Shown here: piece after piece, positions 1 through 7,014 of the stretch
How positions within the stretch are numbered: the stretch's first letter is position 1
How the letters are laid out: each line of letters begins with the position of its first letter
From: Clostridia bacterium
GTDB lineage: Bacteria; Bacillota; Clostridia; UBA1381
DNA: 34,017 bases
Assembly: GCA_017935675.1 (NCBI GenBank)
Contig: JAGBHE010000085.1
Span: 1-34,017 of the forward strand
Reading direction: 5' to 3'
The notes under the pieces: model-generated
Databases searched by the model: none
Told to the model about the DNA's origin: nothing
What the model saw: only the letters and a program-made list of their open reading frames with translations
Translations under genes and position numbers: made by a program

Positions 1-66
1 AGCGTGCCTGTTACAGAATAATTATAACACTAAAATCTACTTATTGCAACCACTATTGTGAAAAAT

Positions 67-119
67 CCACTCCCTGTAAGACTAATTTCTACTCATTCAA
101 AACAGGTCTTCGGGAGTGG
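67..119. terminator. Long hairpin upstream of spoIIID
   Basis: An 8-bp perfect arm (CCACTCCC at 67-74 with GGGAGTGG at 112-119) is extended by AGAC (79-82) pairing with GTCT (106-109). An A-rich run precedes it and a T-rich stretch (ATTTAACTTTT) follows it. This could be the terminator of a gene left of the window, but the loop is long and the U-tract is interrupted. Apart from this hairpin and the promoter at 179-207, the first 238 bases show nothing else. Confidence 0.4.
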
Positions 120-178
120 AATTTAACTTTTCACTTCAGCGCAAATTAACGAGGGGTCTTATTTCAGCATATATTTAT

Positions 179-207
179 TCATAACCTTGCCGACTTGCGC
201 ATAGTAT
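179..207 (+). promoter_or_regulatory. Candidate sigma-E promoter of spoIIID
   Basis: TCATAAC (179-185), a 14-base spacer, then CATAGTAT (200-207) fits the Bacillus sigma-E pattern KMATATT-N14-CATACAMT at 5 of 7 and 6 of 8 positions. spoIIID is a known mother-cell sigma-E target in Bacillus subtilis, so the position makes sense. Assignment is by eye; no start site is proven. Confidence 0.5.
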
Positions 208-238
208 GGAGTATATGCATTTTATAAGGGGTGTTTTG

Positions 239-547
239 ATGAAGGACTATATTGAGGAGCGGGCTGTAGCCCTTGCCAACTACATAATCGAGAATAACGC
301 CACCGTCAGAAAAGCAGCCTCCGTATTTCATGTTTCAAAGTCCACGGTGCATAAGGATGTAAGCCAGAGACTGAGCAAAATAAATAAATCTCTGGCGGAT
401 AAGGTTCACAGCGTACTCCTTGAGAACAAAGCGGAGCGCCATATAAGAGGCGGTCTGGCAACCAAAGAAAAATACCTCCTCAAGGCAGCACAAAAACGGC
501 AGGACGAAGCGAAGCATTATCCGGAGCAAAAATACAAATACCGATAA
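239..547 (+). CDS. spoIIID: Stage III sporulation transcriptional regulator SpoIIID
   Basis: A small DNA-binding protein of 102 residues, close to the roughly 90 residues usual for SpoIIID. It carries a central helix-turn-helix (ATVRKAASVFHVSKSTVHKD, about residues 20-39) followed by a basic tail rich in Lys and Arg. In the family it binds many mother-cell promoters and switches the programme from sigma-E to sigma-K. I chose the ATG at 239 because AAGGGGTG sits 6 bases upstream and homologues begin with MKDYIEERA; an upstream in-frame ATG at 206 has no ribosome site and falls inside the proposed promoter. The gene is monocistronic, closed by a strong terminator. Confidence 0.95.
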   Translation: MKDYIEERAVALANYIIENNATVRKAASVFHVSKSTVHKDVSQRLSKINKSLADKVHSVLLENKAERHIRGGLATKEKYLLKAAQKRQDEAKHYPEQKYKYR

Positions 548-558
548 CAACCCGGCAG

Positions 559-599
559 AAAAACGCCTCCCTTTGCAAGAGACAGAAGGAGGCGTTTTT
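559..599. terminator. Bidirectional intrinsic terminator between spoIIID and convergent gene
   Basis: The perfect 12-bp stem AAAAACGCCTCC / GGAGGCGTTTTT (559-570 with 588-599) has a 17-base loop. The A-run on one side and T-run on the other let it work for both converging genes. Confidence 0.85.
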
Positions 600-600
600 A

Positions 601-849
601 TTATGTAAAAAAGTCAGAGAAGAATATAAATGCAAGGGCGAGCAGAAGAAGACGATCCTCACAGTCATCCATTATCAGCAAAAGAAATACCACGAGAAGT
701 ATTATATCGTCATTTTCAAGGTTTGAAAAAATACCGCCTATCCCATCCTTCTTTTTATCCGGTGCCGGAAGGTTTTTCTTCTCCGGCACCGGCGCCGGGT
801 TTGTTTTTATAACCGGCATGTCGTTATAGCTGTAAAATTTGCGGTACAC
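601..849 (-). CDS. Small membrane-associated protein of unknown function
   Basis: 82 residues. The N-terminal half is polar and rich in Pro and Lys. The C-terminus holds two short hydrophobic stretches (about residues 48-59 and 66-80) separated by an acidic DDCED turn, so a membrane hairpin is likely. The start is GTG at 849: its ribosome site GAGGTGAT overlaps the stop codon of the upstream gene (TGA at 856-858), a sign of translational coupling. It is the last gene of a three-gene minus-strand group that faces spoIIID. I do not recognise a named family; a role in sporulation is only suggested by position. Confidence 0.6.
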   Translation of the reverse strand: MYRKFYSYNDMPVIKTNPAPVPEKKNLPAPDKKKDGIGGIFSNLENDDIILLVVFLLLIMDDCEDRLLLLALAFIFFSDFFT

Positions 850-855
850 GTATTA

Positions 856-1230
856 TCACCTCATTCTGAAAATGCCTGTAAGCTTACTTAGATTCAGCAT
901 TCTGATGACAGTATCAATAGAGCCCTGACGCGTAGTGCGCATATACGGTTTTAAAGACATAAGCAGATTTGAGCGCGAATCATTTCTGCTGTTTGTCAGA
1001 TTGTCAACAATCCCTTTTATCTGCATCAGGGAATCAAGAGTCCCCTCGTCAAGCACATCAGCGAGTCCTCCGGAGCTCCGGGGAGCTGACGGCTCACTTT
1101 GCTCTGCAGGCTCCAAGCCGCCGCTGCTGTCCCCCCCTTTAGACAAAGTACTCAGCGCCGCCTTTATTTTTTCATCGGCATTGTCGCCAAGCAAGCCTTT
1201 TATAGTATCCATAGCCGAATTGTTTGCCAT
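856..1230 (-). CDS. Hypothetical small soluble protein, possibly sporulation-linked
   Basis: 124 residues starting MANNSAMDTIKGLLGDNADEK. There is an N-terminal amphipathic helix, a low-complexity middle rich in Ser, Gly, Glu and Pro (about residues 30-60), and a basic, probably helical C-terminal half with Arg-rich segments (LKPYMRTTRQG). An excellent ribosome site (AGGAGGTG) lies 7-8 bases before the ATG. It sits between two other small unknown genes on the same strand. No signal peptide or membrane segment is visible, and I do not recognise the family. Confidence 0.6.
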   Translation of the reverse strand: MANNSAMDTIKGLLGDNADEKIKAALSTLSKGGDSSGGLEPAEQSEPSAPRSSGGLADVLDEGTLDSLMQIKGIVDNLTNSRNDSRSNLLMSLKPYMRTTRQGSIDTVIRMLNLSKLTGIFRMR

Positions 1231-1317
1231 AATGAAACACCTCCTGTTAGTTCCGAAATTTTTAAAATTCTGCGGAGCCCGGGATACTCCGCAGAATATG
1301 AAATGTCCGGCTGAAAG

Positions 1318-1572
1318 CTACAGTTTTTTTAATCTTTTGACTATATCGTCTGCGGACATTTTTGCTAAATCATTTGAATTCAGCCCGGCAAGCTTTCTCT
1401 TTACCTGATTTGCATCAAGCTTTGAAAACTCATTTATGATTTTCTGCTTATCTGCCTCGCTCAGCCGGTTTGTAAGTCCGCTGTTTTTTGTCAGACTCAT
1501 AAGTCTTTGAAGATCGTTTCTATTCATTCCCGAAAGTATACTTTCAACCTTTCTGCTTATATTATTGCTCAT
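1318..1572 (-). CDS. Hypothetical small helical protein
   Basis: 84 residues starting MSNNISRKVESILSGMNRND. It is predicted almost wholly helical and charged, with a repeated logic of short amphipathic helices ending in a Lys-rich tail. The ATG at 1572 is preferred over an in-frame ATG at 1599 because the site AAGGCGAAGG stands just before it. It is first in the minus-strand group that continues with the genes ending at 856 and 601. The leader before it carries hairpins that may control it. Function unknown. Confidence 0.6.
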   Translation of the reverse strand: MSNNISRKVESILSGMNRNDLQRLMSLTKNSGLTNRLSEADKQKIINEFSKLDANQVKRKLAGLNSNDLAKMSADDIVKRLKKL

Positions 1573-1579
1573 AAAATAC

Positions 1580-1673
1580 CTTCGCCTTTCTGCCCGCATA
1601 TTTTAAAAAATCAGCCCGCACCCTTTTCGCGGGCATGACAGGGAGCGAAGCAAACCATGCGCGGAAACCGCGC
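1580..1673 (-). promoter_or_regulatory. Structured leader: terminator-like hairpin and possible ribosome-site sequestration
   Basis: Read on the minus strand, GCCCGC (1634-1629) pairs with GCGGGC (1619-1614) and is followed by TGATTTTTT, an intrinsic-terminator shape. A second GCGGGC copy (1597-1592) could take the same partner. CTTCGC (1650-1645) can pair with GCGAAG (1585-1580), which is part of the ribosome site of the 84-residue gene. Upstream there is also a 6-bp hairpin GCGCGG / CCGCGC (1659-1664 with 1668-1673). This is either a plain terminator for an unseen transcript or an attenuation element. No known riboswitch class was recognised. Confidence 0.35.
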
Positions 1674-1813
1674 GTTTATCCTTTAAACATCACGCATATT
1701 CAATTATATTCCCCATGATTGCTTATTATGTTATATGAGTTTAATATATTTTTTGTTACACTTCCGGAATAAAAAGCTAAAAAAAACGTTATAATACCTG
1801 TGAGGTGATACAA

Positions 1814-2059
1814 ATGCTCCATGGATTAATTAATAAAATTAAAGGCGAGGACCCGCCGCCGTATTCTTCCGAATACAAATATCTTATGAAAAATCTTGAA
1901 AGCACAAAGGTTGAAATATCGGATCTTAACGCTAACATTAATTTTATTACTGACCCGATTCTTCTGAACCAGCTGATTTTTCAGCTTAAGGCTGCCGAGA
2001 TGAGATACCGGTACTGGTACCGTCTTGCAAAGGATATGAAAATATCCGGCAGTGAATAA
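1814..2059 (+). CDS. DUF2508 / YaaL-like protein
   Basis: 81 residues. The C-terminal half (DPILLNQLIFQLKAAEMRYR and following WYRLAKD) matches the pattern of DUF2508 proteins, in which a helix predicted from 'L..A..RY..L...AK' follows a D-P-x-L motif. The family is small, helical and of unknown function, and in Bacillus (YaaL) it lies near recR and sporulation genes. The ATG at 1814 follows GAGGTGAT by a few bases; the GTG at 1805 lies within that site and is unlikely. A TATAAT at 1790-1795 just upstream would give a very short leader. Confidence 0.7.
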   Translation: MLHGLINKIKGEDPPPYSSEYKYLMKNLESTKVEISDLNANINFITDPILLNQLIFQLKAAEMRYRYWYRLAKDMKISGSE

Positions 2060-2156
2060 CACAGCCTTACGAATATCGTATGCTGAGGAAGCCGTCTGTT
2101 TTTTATGCTATTGTCACAAAATATACCATATTCTATAAGTACATTTTAAATAACTG

Positions 2157-2184
2157 TTGACTTTTTTTAAATTTGTGGTAAAAT
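2157..2184 (+). promoter_or_regulatory. Likely sigma-A promoter of the DUF512-to-recG gene run
   Basis: TTGACT (2157-2162), 16 bases, TAAAAT (2179-2184), in an AT-rich gap of 180 bases. It lies about 57 bases before the ATG of the DUF512 gene, and every following gene to recG is on the same strand with short gaps or overlaps. Confidence 0.6.
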
Positions 2185-2241
2185 TATATTGTGAAAACAG
2201 CGGCTTTTGCTTGGGCCGCACTTATTTGAAAGGGATTACTG

Positions 2242-3564
2242 ATGAATAAAGCCGACACCTCCATTCTTGATGTGGAAAAGAATTCGCTTGCAGCCGAGGC
2301 GGGAATTGAGCCGGGAGATATCCTGCTTTCCGTAAACGGACATGAAATTCATGATATTCTCGAATATAAATTTCTCACCTCGGAATATGAGGTTGAGCTC
2401 TGCATACAGAAAAAAAACGGCGAAATACAAAATATCTTAATTGAATGTGATTATGAAGACCCGGGACTTATTTTTACCGAGGAGCTTCTCTGCGAAGCGC
2501 AAAGCTGCAGAAACAAATGCATTTTCTGCTTCATTGACCAGCTTCCGCCCGGAATGAGGGAAACGGTTTACTTTAAGGATGACGATACGCGCCTGTCCTT
2601 TCTCCAGGGCAACTATGTAACTATGACAAACATGACCGATGATGAAATTGACCGGCTTATCTCAATGAGGGTTTCGCCGATTAATATTTCGGTGCATACG
2701 ACAAACCCTGAGCTTCGCGAATTCATGCTGAATAACAGGTTTGCCGGCAAAATCCTTGATATTATGAAAAAGCTTGCTGATAATAATATCCATATGAATT
2801 GTCAGATTGTACTTTGTCCCGGAATAAATGACGAAGCGGAGCTTGAAAGAAGCCTGACAGATCTGGCTGCTCTGTTTCCGTGTGTTGAAAGTATATCCGT
2901 TGTCCCCGTAGGCGTTACGGCATACAGGGACGGTCTTTACAAGCTGAAAACCTTCGACAGTGCAGGCTCGGCGGCTGTAATTGACCGGGTGGAGCGGCTT
3001 CAGAAAAAATTTCTTGAAGCTCTCGGCTCACGGATTGTTTATTTGTCAGATGAATTTTACATGAATTCCGGCAGACCGGTTCCCGGCGCCGAATGCTATG
3101 AAGGCTTTCCTCAGCTTGAAAACGGCGTCGGTCTTATCGCCAGCATGGAGGAGGAAGTGCGCCACGCCGTAACTCTTATAAAAAGGAAAAATCGCAGCCG
3201 CACCACAGCCGTTGCAACAGGTGAAATCGCATATCCCTTTATCAGAAAAATATGCACGATGATAGAAAACAAAGCTCCCGGGGTCAGGGTTAATGTCTAT
3301 ACCGTCAAAAACACTTTTTTCGGCGGCGGTGTTACAGTAGCAGGGCTTATATGCGGAACAGATCTTGTTAAAACGCTTTCCGGAATCCCGTATTCCGGCG
3401 AGGTTCTCATTTCCTCGTCCATGCTGAAATGCGATGAGGATATATTCCTTGATGACATGACAGTGGCAGACGTTGAGACCAAAACAGGCATGAAGCTCAT
3501 TCCCACAGACAATGACGGGTATGTGTTTACCGAACATATTCTCGGCGAGGAGCTTGAATTTTAG
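2242..3564 (+). CDS. DUF512 radical SAM protein with PDZ-like N-terminus
   Basis: 440 residues. The first 75 residues form a PDZ-like domain (SLAAEAGIEPGDILLSVNG). A radical SAM type motif CRNKCIFC follows (Cys89, Cys93, Cys96; CX3CX2C), which should hold a 4Fe-4S cluster. The rest is the DUF512 region, including the Gly-rich stretch near FFGGGVTVAGL. Its substrate is not known. In Clostridia this gene commonly stands directly upstream of der, as here (13 bases between stop and start), which has led to suggestions of a link with ribosome maturation; that link is inference. The ribosome site is GAAAGGGA before ATG. Confidence 0.9.
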   Translation: MNKADTSILDVEKNSLAAEAGIEPGDILLSVNGHEIHDILEYKFLTSEYEVELCIQKKNGEIQNILIECDYEDPGLIFTEELLCEAQSCRNKCIFCFIDQLPPGMRETVYFKDDDTRLSFLQGNYVTMTNMTDDEIDRLISMRVSPINISVHTTNPELREFMLNNRFAGKILDIMKKLADNNIHMNCQIVLCPGINDEAELERSLTDLAALFPCVESISVVPVGVTAYRDGLYKLKTFDSAGSAAVIDRVERLQKKFLEALGSRIVYLSDEFYMNSGRPVPGAECYEGFPQLENGVGLIASMEEEVRHAVTLIKRKNRSRTTAVATGEIAYPFIRKICTMIENKAPGVRVNVYTVKNTFFGGGVTVAGLICGTDLVKTLSGIPYSGEVLISSSMLKCDEDIFLDDMTVADVETKTGMKLIPTDNDGYVFTEHILGEELEF

Positions 3565-3577
3565 AAAGGACAGCTTT

Positions 3578-4894
3578 ATGAAACCAACAGTTGCGATTGT
3601 AGGGCGCCCTAATGTAGGAAAATCAACGCTCTTCAATAAGATATCCGGCAAAAAAATAAGTATAGTTGAGGATACACCCGGTGTAACAAGAGACAGGATT
3701 TATGCTGACGGCTCCTGGCTTGACAAGCATTTTACATTAATTGATACCGGTGGAATAGAGCCTGCCGAAAAGGACGAAATACTCGTCCAAATGCGCCGCC
3801 AGGCAGAGCTTGCCATTGAAATGGCTGATGTTGTGGTTCTTATAACCAACGTAAAGGACGGTGTTACGGCAAATGATTCAGAGGTGGCTTCCATGCTGCT
3901 CAAGGCAAAGAAAAAAATCGTTCTTGCAGTAAACAAGGTTGATGCGCCCGGCGAGCCGCCCATGGAATTTTATGAATTTTACAACCTCGGTCTCGGTGAC
4001 CCGATTGCCATATCCTCAATCCACGGTATGGGTATAGGCGATCTTCTCGACGAAGTATGCTCCATGTTCCCCGAAAATGCCGAAACACAGGAGGATGAGG
4101 ACGAGATTAAGGTTGCGGTTATAGGCCGGCCGAACGCCGGAAAATCCTCTCTTATCAACAGAATTCTCGGTGAAGAACGCGTTATTGTAAGCAGCGTTGC
4201 CGGCACAACACGTGACGCTATAGATTCACATTATGAAAAGGACGGGGACAAATTTCTCTTTATTGATACCGCCGGCATGAGAAAACGAAAGAAAATAGAC
4301 GAAGCCGTTGAACGCTACAGCGTTATCCGCTCCCTCGGAGCAGTTGACAGAAGCGACGTATGCATTATAATGATTGACGCGACAGAGGGTATTGCCGAGC
4401 AGGACACAAAAATTGCCGGATACGCCCATGAGCAGGGCAAAGCATGCATATTTGCAGTGAATAAATGGGACGCTGTTTCAAAGGACACCAAAACCATGAA
4501 CAATTTCACGGCACGGCTCAGAGAAGAATTTGCTTTTATGTCCTATGCGTCAGTTATCTTTATCTCCGCAAAAACCGGCAAGCGTGTTGATATGCTGCTT
4601 GAGGAAATAAAAAAGGTTAATGAGCAATACAGGCGCCGGATAACTACGGGAATGCTCAACGATGTGCTTAACGAAGCCATGGCAAAGCAGCAGCCTCCCT
4701 CAGATAAAGGGCGGCGGCTTAAAATATATTACGGCACTCAGGCCGGAACATGCCCTCCATCATTTGTTTTGTTTACAAATTCAAGAGATTTGTTCCACTA
4801 CTCTTATCTTAGATTTCTGGAAAATCAGATACGTGACGCCTTCGGCTTCAGCGGAACACCTCTTAAATTCATACTGAGAGAAAAGAACGAATAA
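3578..4894 (+). CDS. der: Ribosome biogenesis GTPase Der (EngA)
   Basis: 438 residues, the normal length. Two GTPase domains lie in tandem: the first with GRPNVGKST (residues 9-17), DTGG and NKVD, the second with GRPNAGKSS, DTAGM and NKWD. A C-terminal KH-like domain follows (about residues 350-438). Der binds the 50S subunit and helps its late assembly. The ATG at 3578 follows GAAAGGAC and puts the G1 motif at the usual distance; the longer reading frame begins inside the DUF512 gene and is not needed. Essential housekeeping gene, probably co-transcribed with the DUF512 gene and plsY. Confidence 0.97.
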   Translation: MKPTVAIVGRPNVGKSTLFNKISGKKISIVEDTPGVTRDRIYADGSWLDKHFTLIDTGGIEPAEKDEILVQMRRQAELAIEMADVVVLITNVKDGVTANDSEVASMLLKAKKKIVLAVNKVDAPGEPPMEFYEFYNLGLGDPIAISSIHGMGIGDLLDEVCSMFPENAETQEDEDEIKVAVIGRPNAGKSSLINRILGEERVIVSSVAGTTRDAIDSHYEKDGDKFLFIDTAGMRKRKKIDEAVERYSVIRSLGAVDRSDVCIIMIDATEGIAEQDTKIAGYAHEQGKACIFAVNKWDAVSKDTKTMNNFTARLREEFAFMSYASVIFISAKTGKRVDMLLEEIKKVNEQYRRRITTGMLNDVLNEAMAKQQPPSDKGRRLKIYYGTQAGTCPPSFVLFTNSRDLFHYSYLRFLENQIRDAFGFSGTPLKFILREKNE

Positions 4895-4939
4895 CACTTT
4901 ACAGGCAGGCTGAGTACATTTACGGAAGGAGTAAATATA

Positions 4940-5656
4940 TTGAATATTATTTTTCTTGCAGCTGCATGTCTCATACCGTATCTTACAGGCAGCATAAATT
5001 TTTCGATATTGATTTCTAAGGGCGTAAGCGGCGAGGACATAAGAAATTCCGGCTCCGGCAACGCCGGTGCAACCAATATGCTGCGAACCTACGGGAAGGG
5101 ACTTGCCGTAATAACGCTTCTCGGAGACATTCTGAAGGGCGTAGCCGGCGTACTGATCGGTATTTTTTTATCGTACATGGCCGAAAAATATGTCATACCC
5201 GCCGGAAGCGGAGGTGTGGGTCTGAGCGTGTCTGAAAGCTCTTACGCTTCAATACGCACAGCTCTTCCCTACTACAAATTTTTAGGCGCTTTTTTTGTAA
5301 TACTCGGTCACAACTTTCCCGTGTATTTCAGATTCAAAGGCGGCAAGGGCGTTGCTACAAGCCTCGGCGCAGTACTGACTCTTAACTGGCAGGTTGGTCT
5401 TATCGTACTTGTCTTTGCGCTTATAATAATGGCTGTAACAAGATACGTATCTCTCGGCTCTGTTATGTCCGCCGTGATTTACATAGCCGTAGATGTTTCG
5501 CAAATGATTTTTACAGGAAGCTTTTCAATAGTTCAGCTTATATTTGATATTGCGATTTCAGGCTTGCTTATTCTGCGGCATCATGCCAATATTAAACGGC
5601 TTCTGAACGGAAGCGAAAGCAAGCTCGGCTCAAAGACGAAAGGAAGATCTGAATGA
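4940..5656 (+). CDS. plsY: Acyl-phosphate:glycerol-3-phosphate acyltransferase PlsY
   Basis: 238 residues, integral membrane, about five transmembrane segments. The conserved motifs are in order: GSGNAGATN near residue 33, GHNFPVYFRFKGGKG in the middle, and RYVSLGSV. It transfers an acyl group from acyl-phosphate to glycerol-3-phosphate, the first step of phospholipid synthesis. The start is TTG at 4940, set by GGAAGGAG 8 bases upstream; no ATG is available in frame nearby. An insertion around residues 75-105 makes it a little longer than the usual 200 residues. It overlaps gpsA, which makes its substrate, by ATGA. Confidence 0.95.
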   Translation: MNIIFLAAACLIPYLTGSINFSILISKGVSGEDIRNSGSGNAGATNMLRTYGKGLAVITLLGDILKGVAGVLIGIFLSYMAEKYVIPAGSGGVGLSVSESSYASIRTALPYYKFLGAFFVILGHNFPVYFRFKGGKGVATSLGAVLTLNWQVGLIVLVFALIIMAVTRYVSLGSVMSAVIYIAVDVSQMIFTGSFSIVQLIFDIAISGLLILRHHANIKRLLNGSESKLGSKTKGRSE

Positions 5657-6654
5657 AAACAGCAGTTATAGGCTCCGGAAGCTGGGGAAGCGCAATGGCT
5701 CTTCTGCTTGCCGGCAAGGGCTATGATGTTTATCTGTGGTCATGGCAGCAGGAGGAAACAGACAGACTTATACGCGATAGGGAAAACAAGGAATTTCTTC
5801 CCGGCTGTAAATTCCCGGACAATATTATATGCTCACACGATATGAGCTTATGCACCGACGGTGCAGAGCTTATTATAACAGCCGTTCCCAGCCCCGCAAC
5901 ACGGACAACCGCACGGCAGCTTTCTGCCTGCACAGCCTGCGGTCAGCGTATTCTTAACATTTCAAAGGGACTTGAGGCAGGGACGCTGCTGCGGCTTTCG
6001 CAGGTCTATGCTCAGGAAATACCTCAGGCAGATGTATCGGTAATGAGCGGTCCGTCCCACGCCGAAGAAGTCAGCCGCGCTCTTCCGACAACAAATGTGG
6101 TTGCGTCATCATCGCCCGAAACCGCGCTCTGGATTCAGGAAACGATAATGACGGATGTTTTCAGAATTTATACATCAGATGACATAATCGGCGTAGAGCT
6201 CGGCGGCGCTTTGAAAAACGTAATTGCACTATGCGCCGGAATTTCCGACGGCATAGGCTACGGAGACAATACAAAAGCAGCACTGATGACAAGAGGGCTT
6301 GCAGAAATAAAGCGTCTTGGTATCGCCATGGGAGCAAAGCCCGAAACCTTCGCCGGTCTGTCCGGTGTGGGTGATCTTATTGTCACATGTACAAGTATGC
6401 ACTCAAGAAACAGGCGTGCGGGAATCCTTCTCGGGCGCGGCAAATCACTTGAAGAAACACTCAGTGAAGTACATATGGTTGTTGAAGGCGTTAACACCGC
6501 CTCAGCTGCATATGAGCTTTCCAAAAAATACGGCGTTTCGATGCCGATTACGGAAGAAGCCTGTAATATCCTTTACAATGGCAAGACACCGCTTGATGCG
6601 GTATATGCGCTTATGACGCGCGACAAGAAACCAGAATTGGAGGCAGAAAAATGA
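5653..6654 (+). CDS. gpsA: NAD(P)H-dependent glycerol-3-phosphate dehydrogenase GpsA
   Basis: 333 residues. It has an N-terminal Rossmann motif GSGSWGSAMA (residues 7-16), then SGPSHAEEV, the catalytic-lysine region GGALKNVIA and the C-terminal GLSGVGDLIVTC substrate-binding block. It reduces dihydroxyacetone phosphate to sn-glycerol-3-phosphate for phospholipids. It overlaps plsY by 4 bases (ATGA) and the next gene by 4 bases, so the three are translationally coupled. The pairing plsY-gpsA joins precursor formation with its acylation. Confidence 0.97.
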   Translation: MKTAVIGSGSWGSAMALLLAGKGYDVYLWSWQQEETDRLIRDRENKEFLPGCKFPDNIICSHDMSLCTDGAELIITAVPSPATRTTARQLSACTACGQRILNISKGLEAGTLLRLSQVYAQEIPQADVSVMSGPSHAEEVSRALPTTNVVASSSPETALWIQETIMTDVFRIYTSDDIIGVELGGALKNVIALCAGISDGIGYGDNTKAALMTRGLAEIKRLGIAMGAKPETFAGLSGVGDLIVTCTSMHSRNRRAGILLGRGKSLEETLSEVHMVVEGVNTASAAYELSKKYGVSMPITEEACNILYNGKTPLDAVYALMTRDKKPELEAEK

Positions 6655-7007
6655 GCATGGTATTTAAAAACACGATGGGAAACGTTAATGTCTCATCAAA
6701 GCTTATCTCAGATATCGCCGCAAAGGTCACCGAAAGCTGCTACGGCGTTGTCGGCATGGCAGCAAGAAACAAAACCGACGGCTTTGTCAATCTCCTGCGC
6801 GGAGAAAACAAAGCGCACGGCATCAAGGTAAGCTTTAATGAAAATAAAGCAATTGTTGAGCTTCATATTGTTGTGGAATTCGGACTGAATATAACTTCAA
6901 CCTGTAAAAGCATTGCAAACCGCGTCCGTTACACACTGGAAACCGTTACCGGGATACCGGTAAGAAGCGTTAATATTCGCGTAGAAGGAATCAGAGTTTC
7001 TGAATAG
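6651..7007 (+). CDS. Asp23/Gls24 family envelope stress protein
   Basis: 118 residues. It matches the short Asp23/Gls24 type: an N-terminal segment with ISDIAAKVTESCYGVVGMA, a central beta region (AIVELHIVVEFG) and a C-terminal VNIRVEGI. In Clostridia the gene regularly lies directly before the DAK2/YloV gene, as here. Family members are associated with the envelope or alkaline stress, but the function of the short form is not settled. The ATG overlaps the gpsA stop as ATGA, with GGAGG in place. Confidence 0.9.
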   Translation: MSMVFKNTMGNVNVSSKLISDIAAKVTESCYGVVGMAARNKTDGFVNLLRGENKAHGIKVSFNENKAIVELHIVVEFGLNITSTCKSIANRVRYTLETVTGIPVRSVNIRVEGIRVSE

Positions 7008-7014
7008 ACGGAGG

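Noticed and set aside
2063..2241. tRNA or riboswitch in the gap before DUF512
   Set aside because: No cloverleaf or known aptamer pattern could be traced; only a promoter is supported.
3046..3651. 201-residue minus-strand frame
   Set aside because: Antisense to the DUF512 gene, whose radical SAM motifs are clear; long antisense frames are common in this codon usage.
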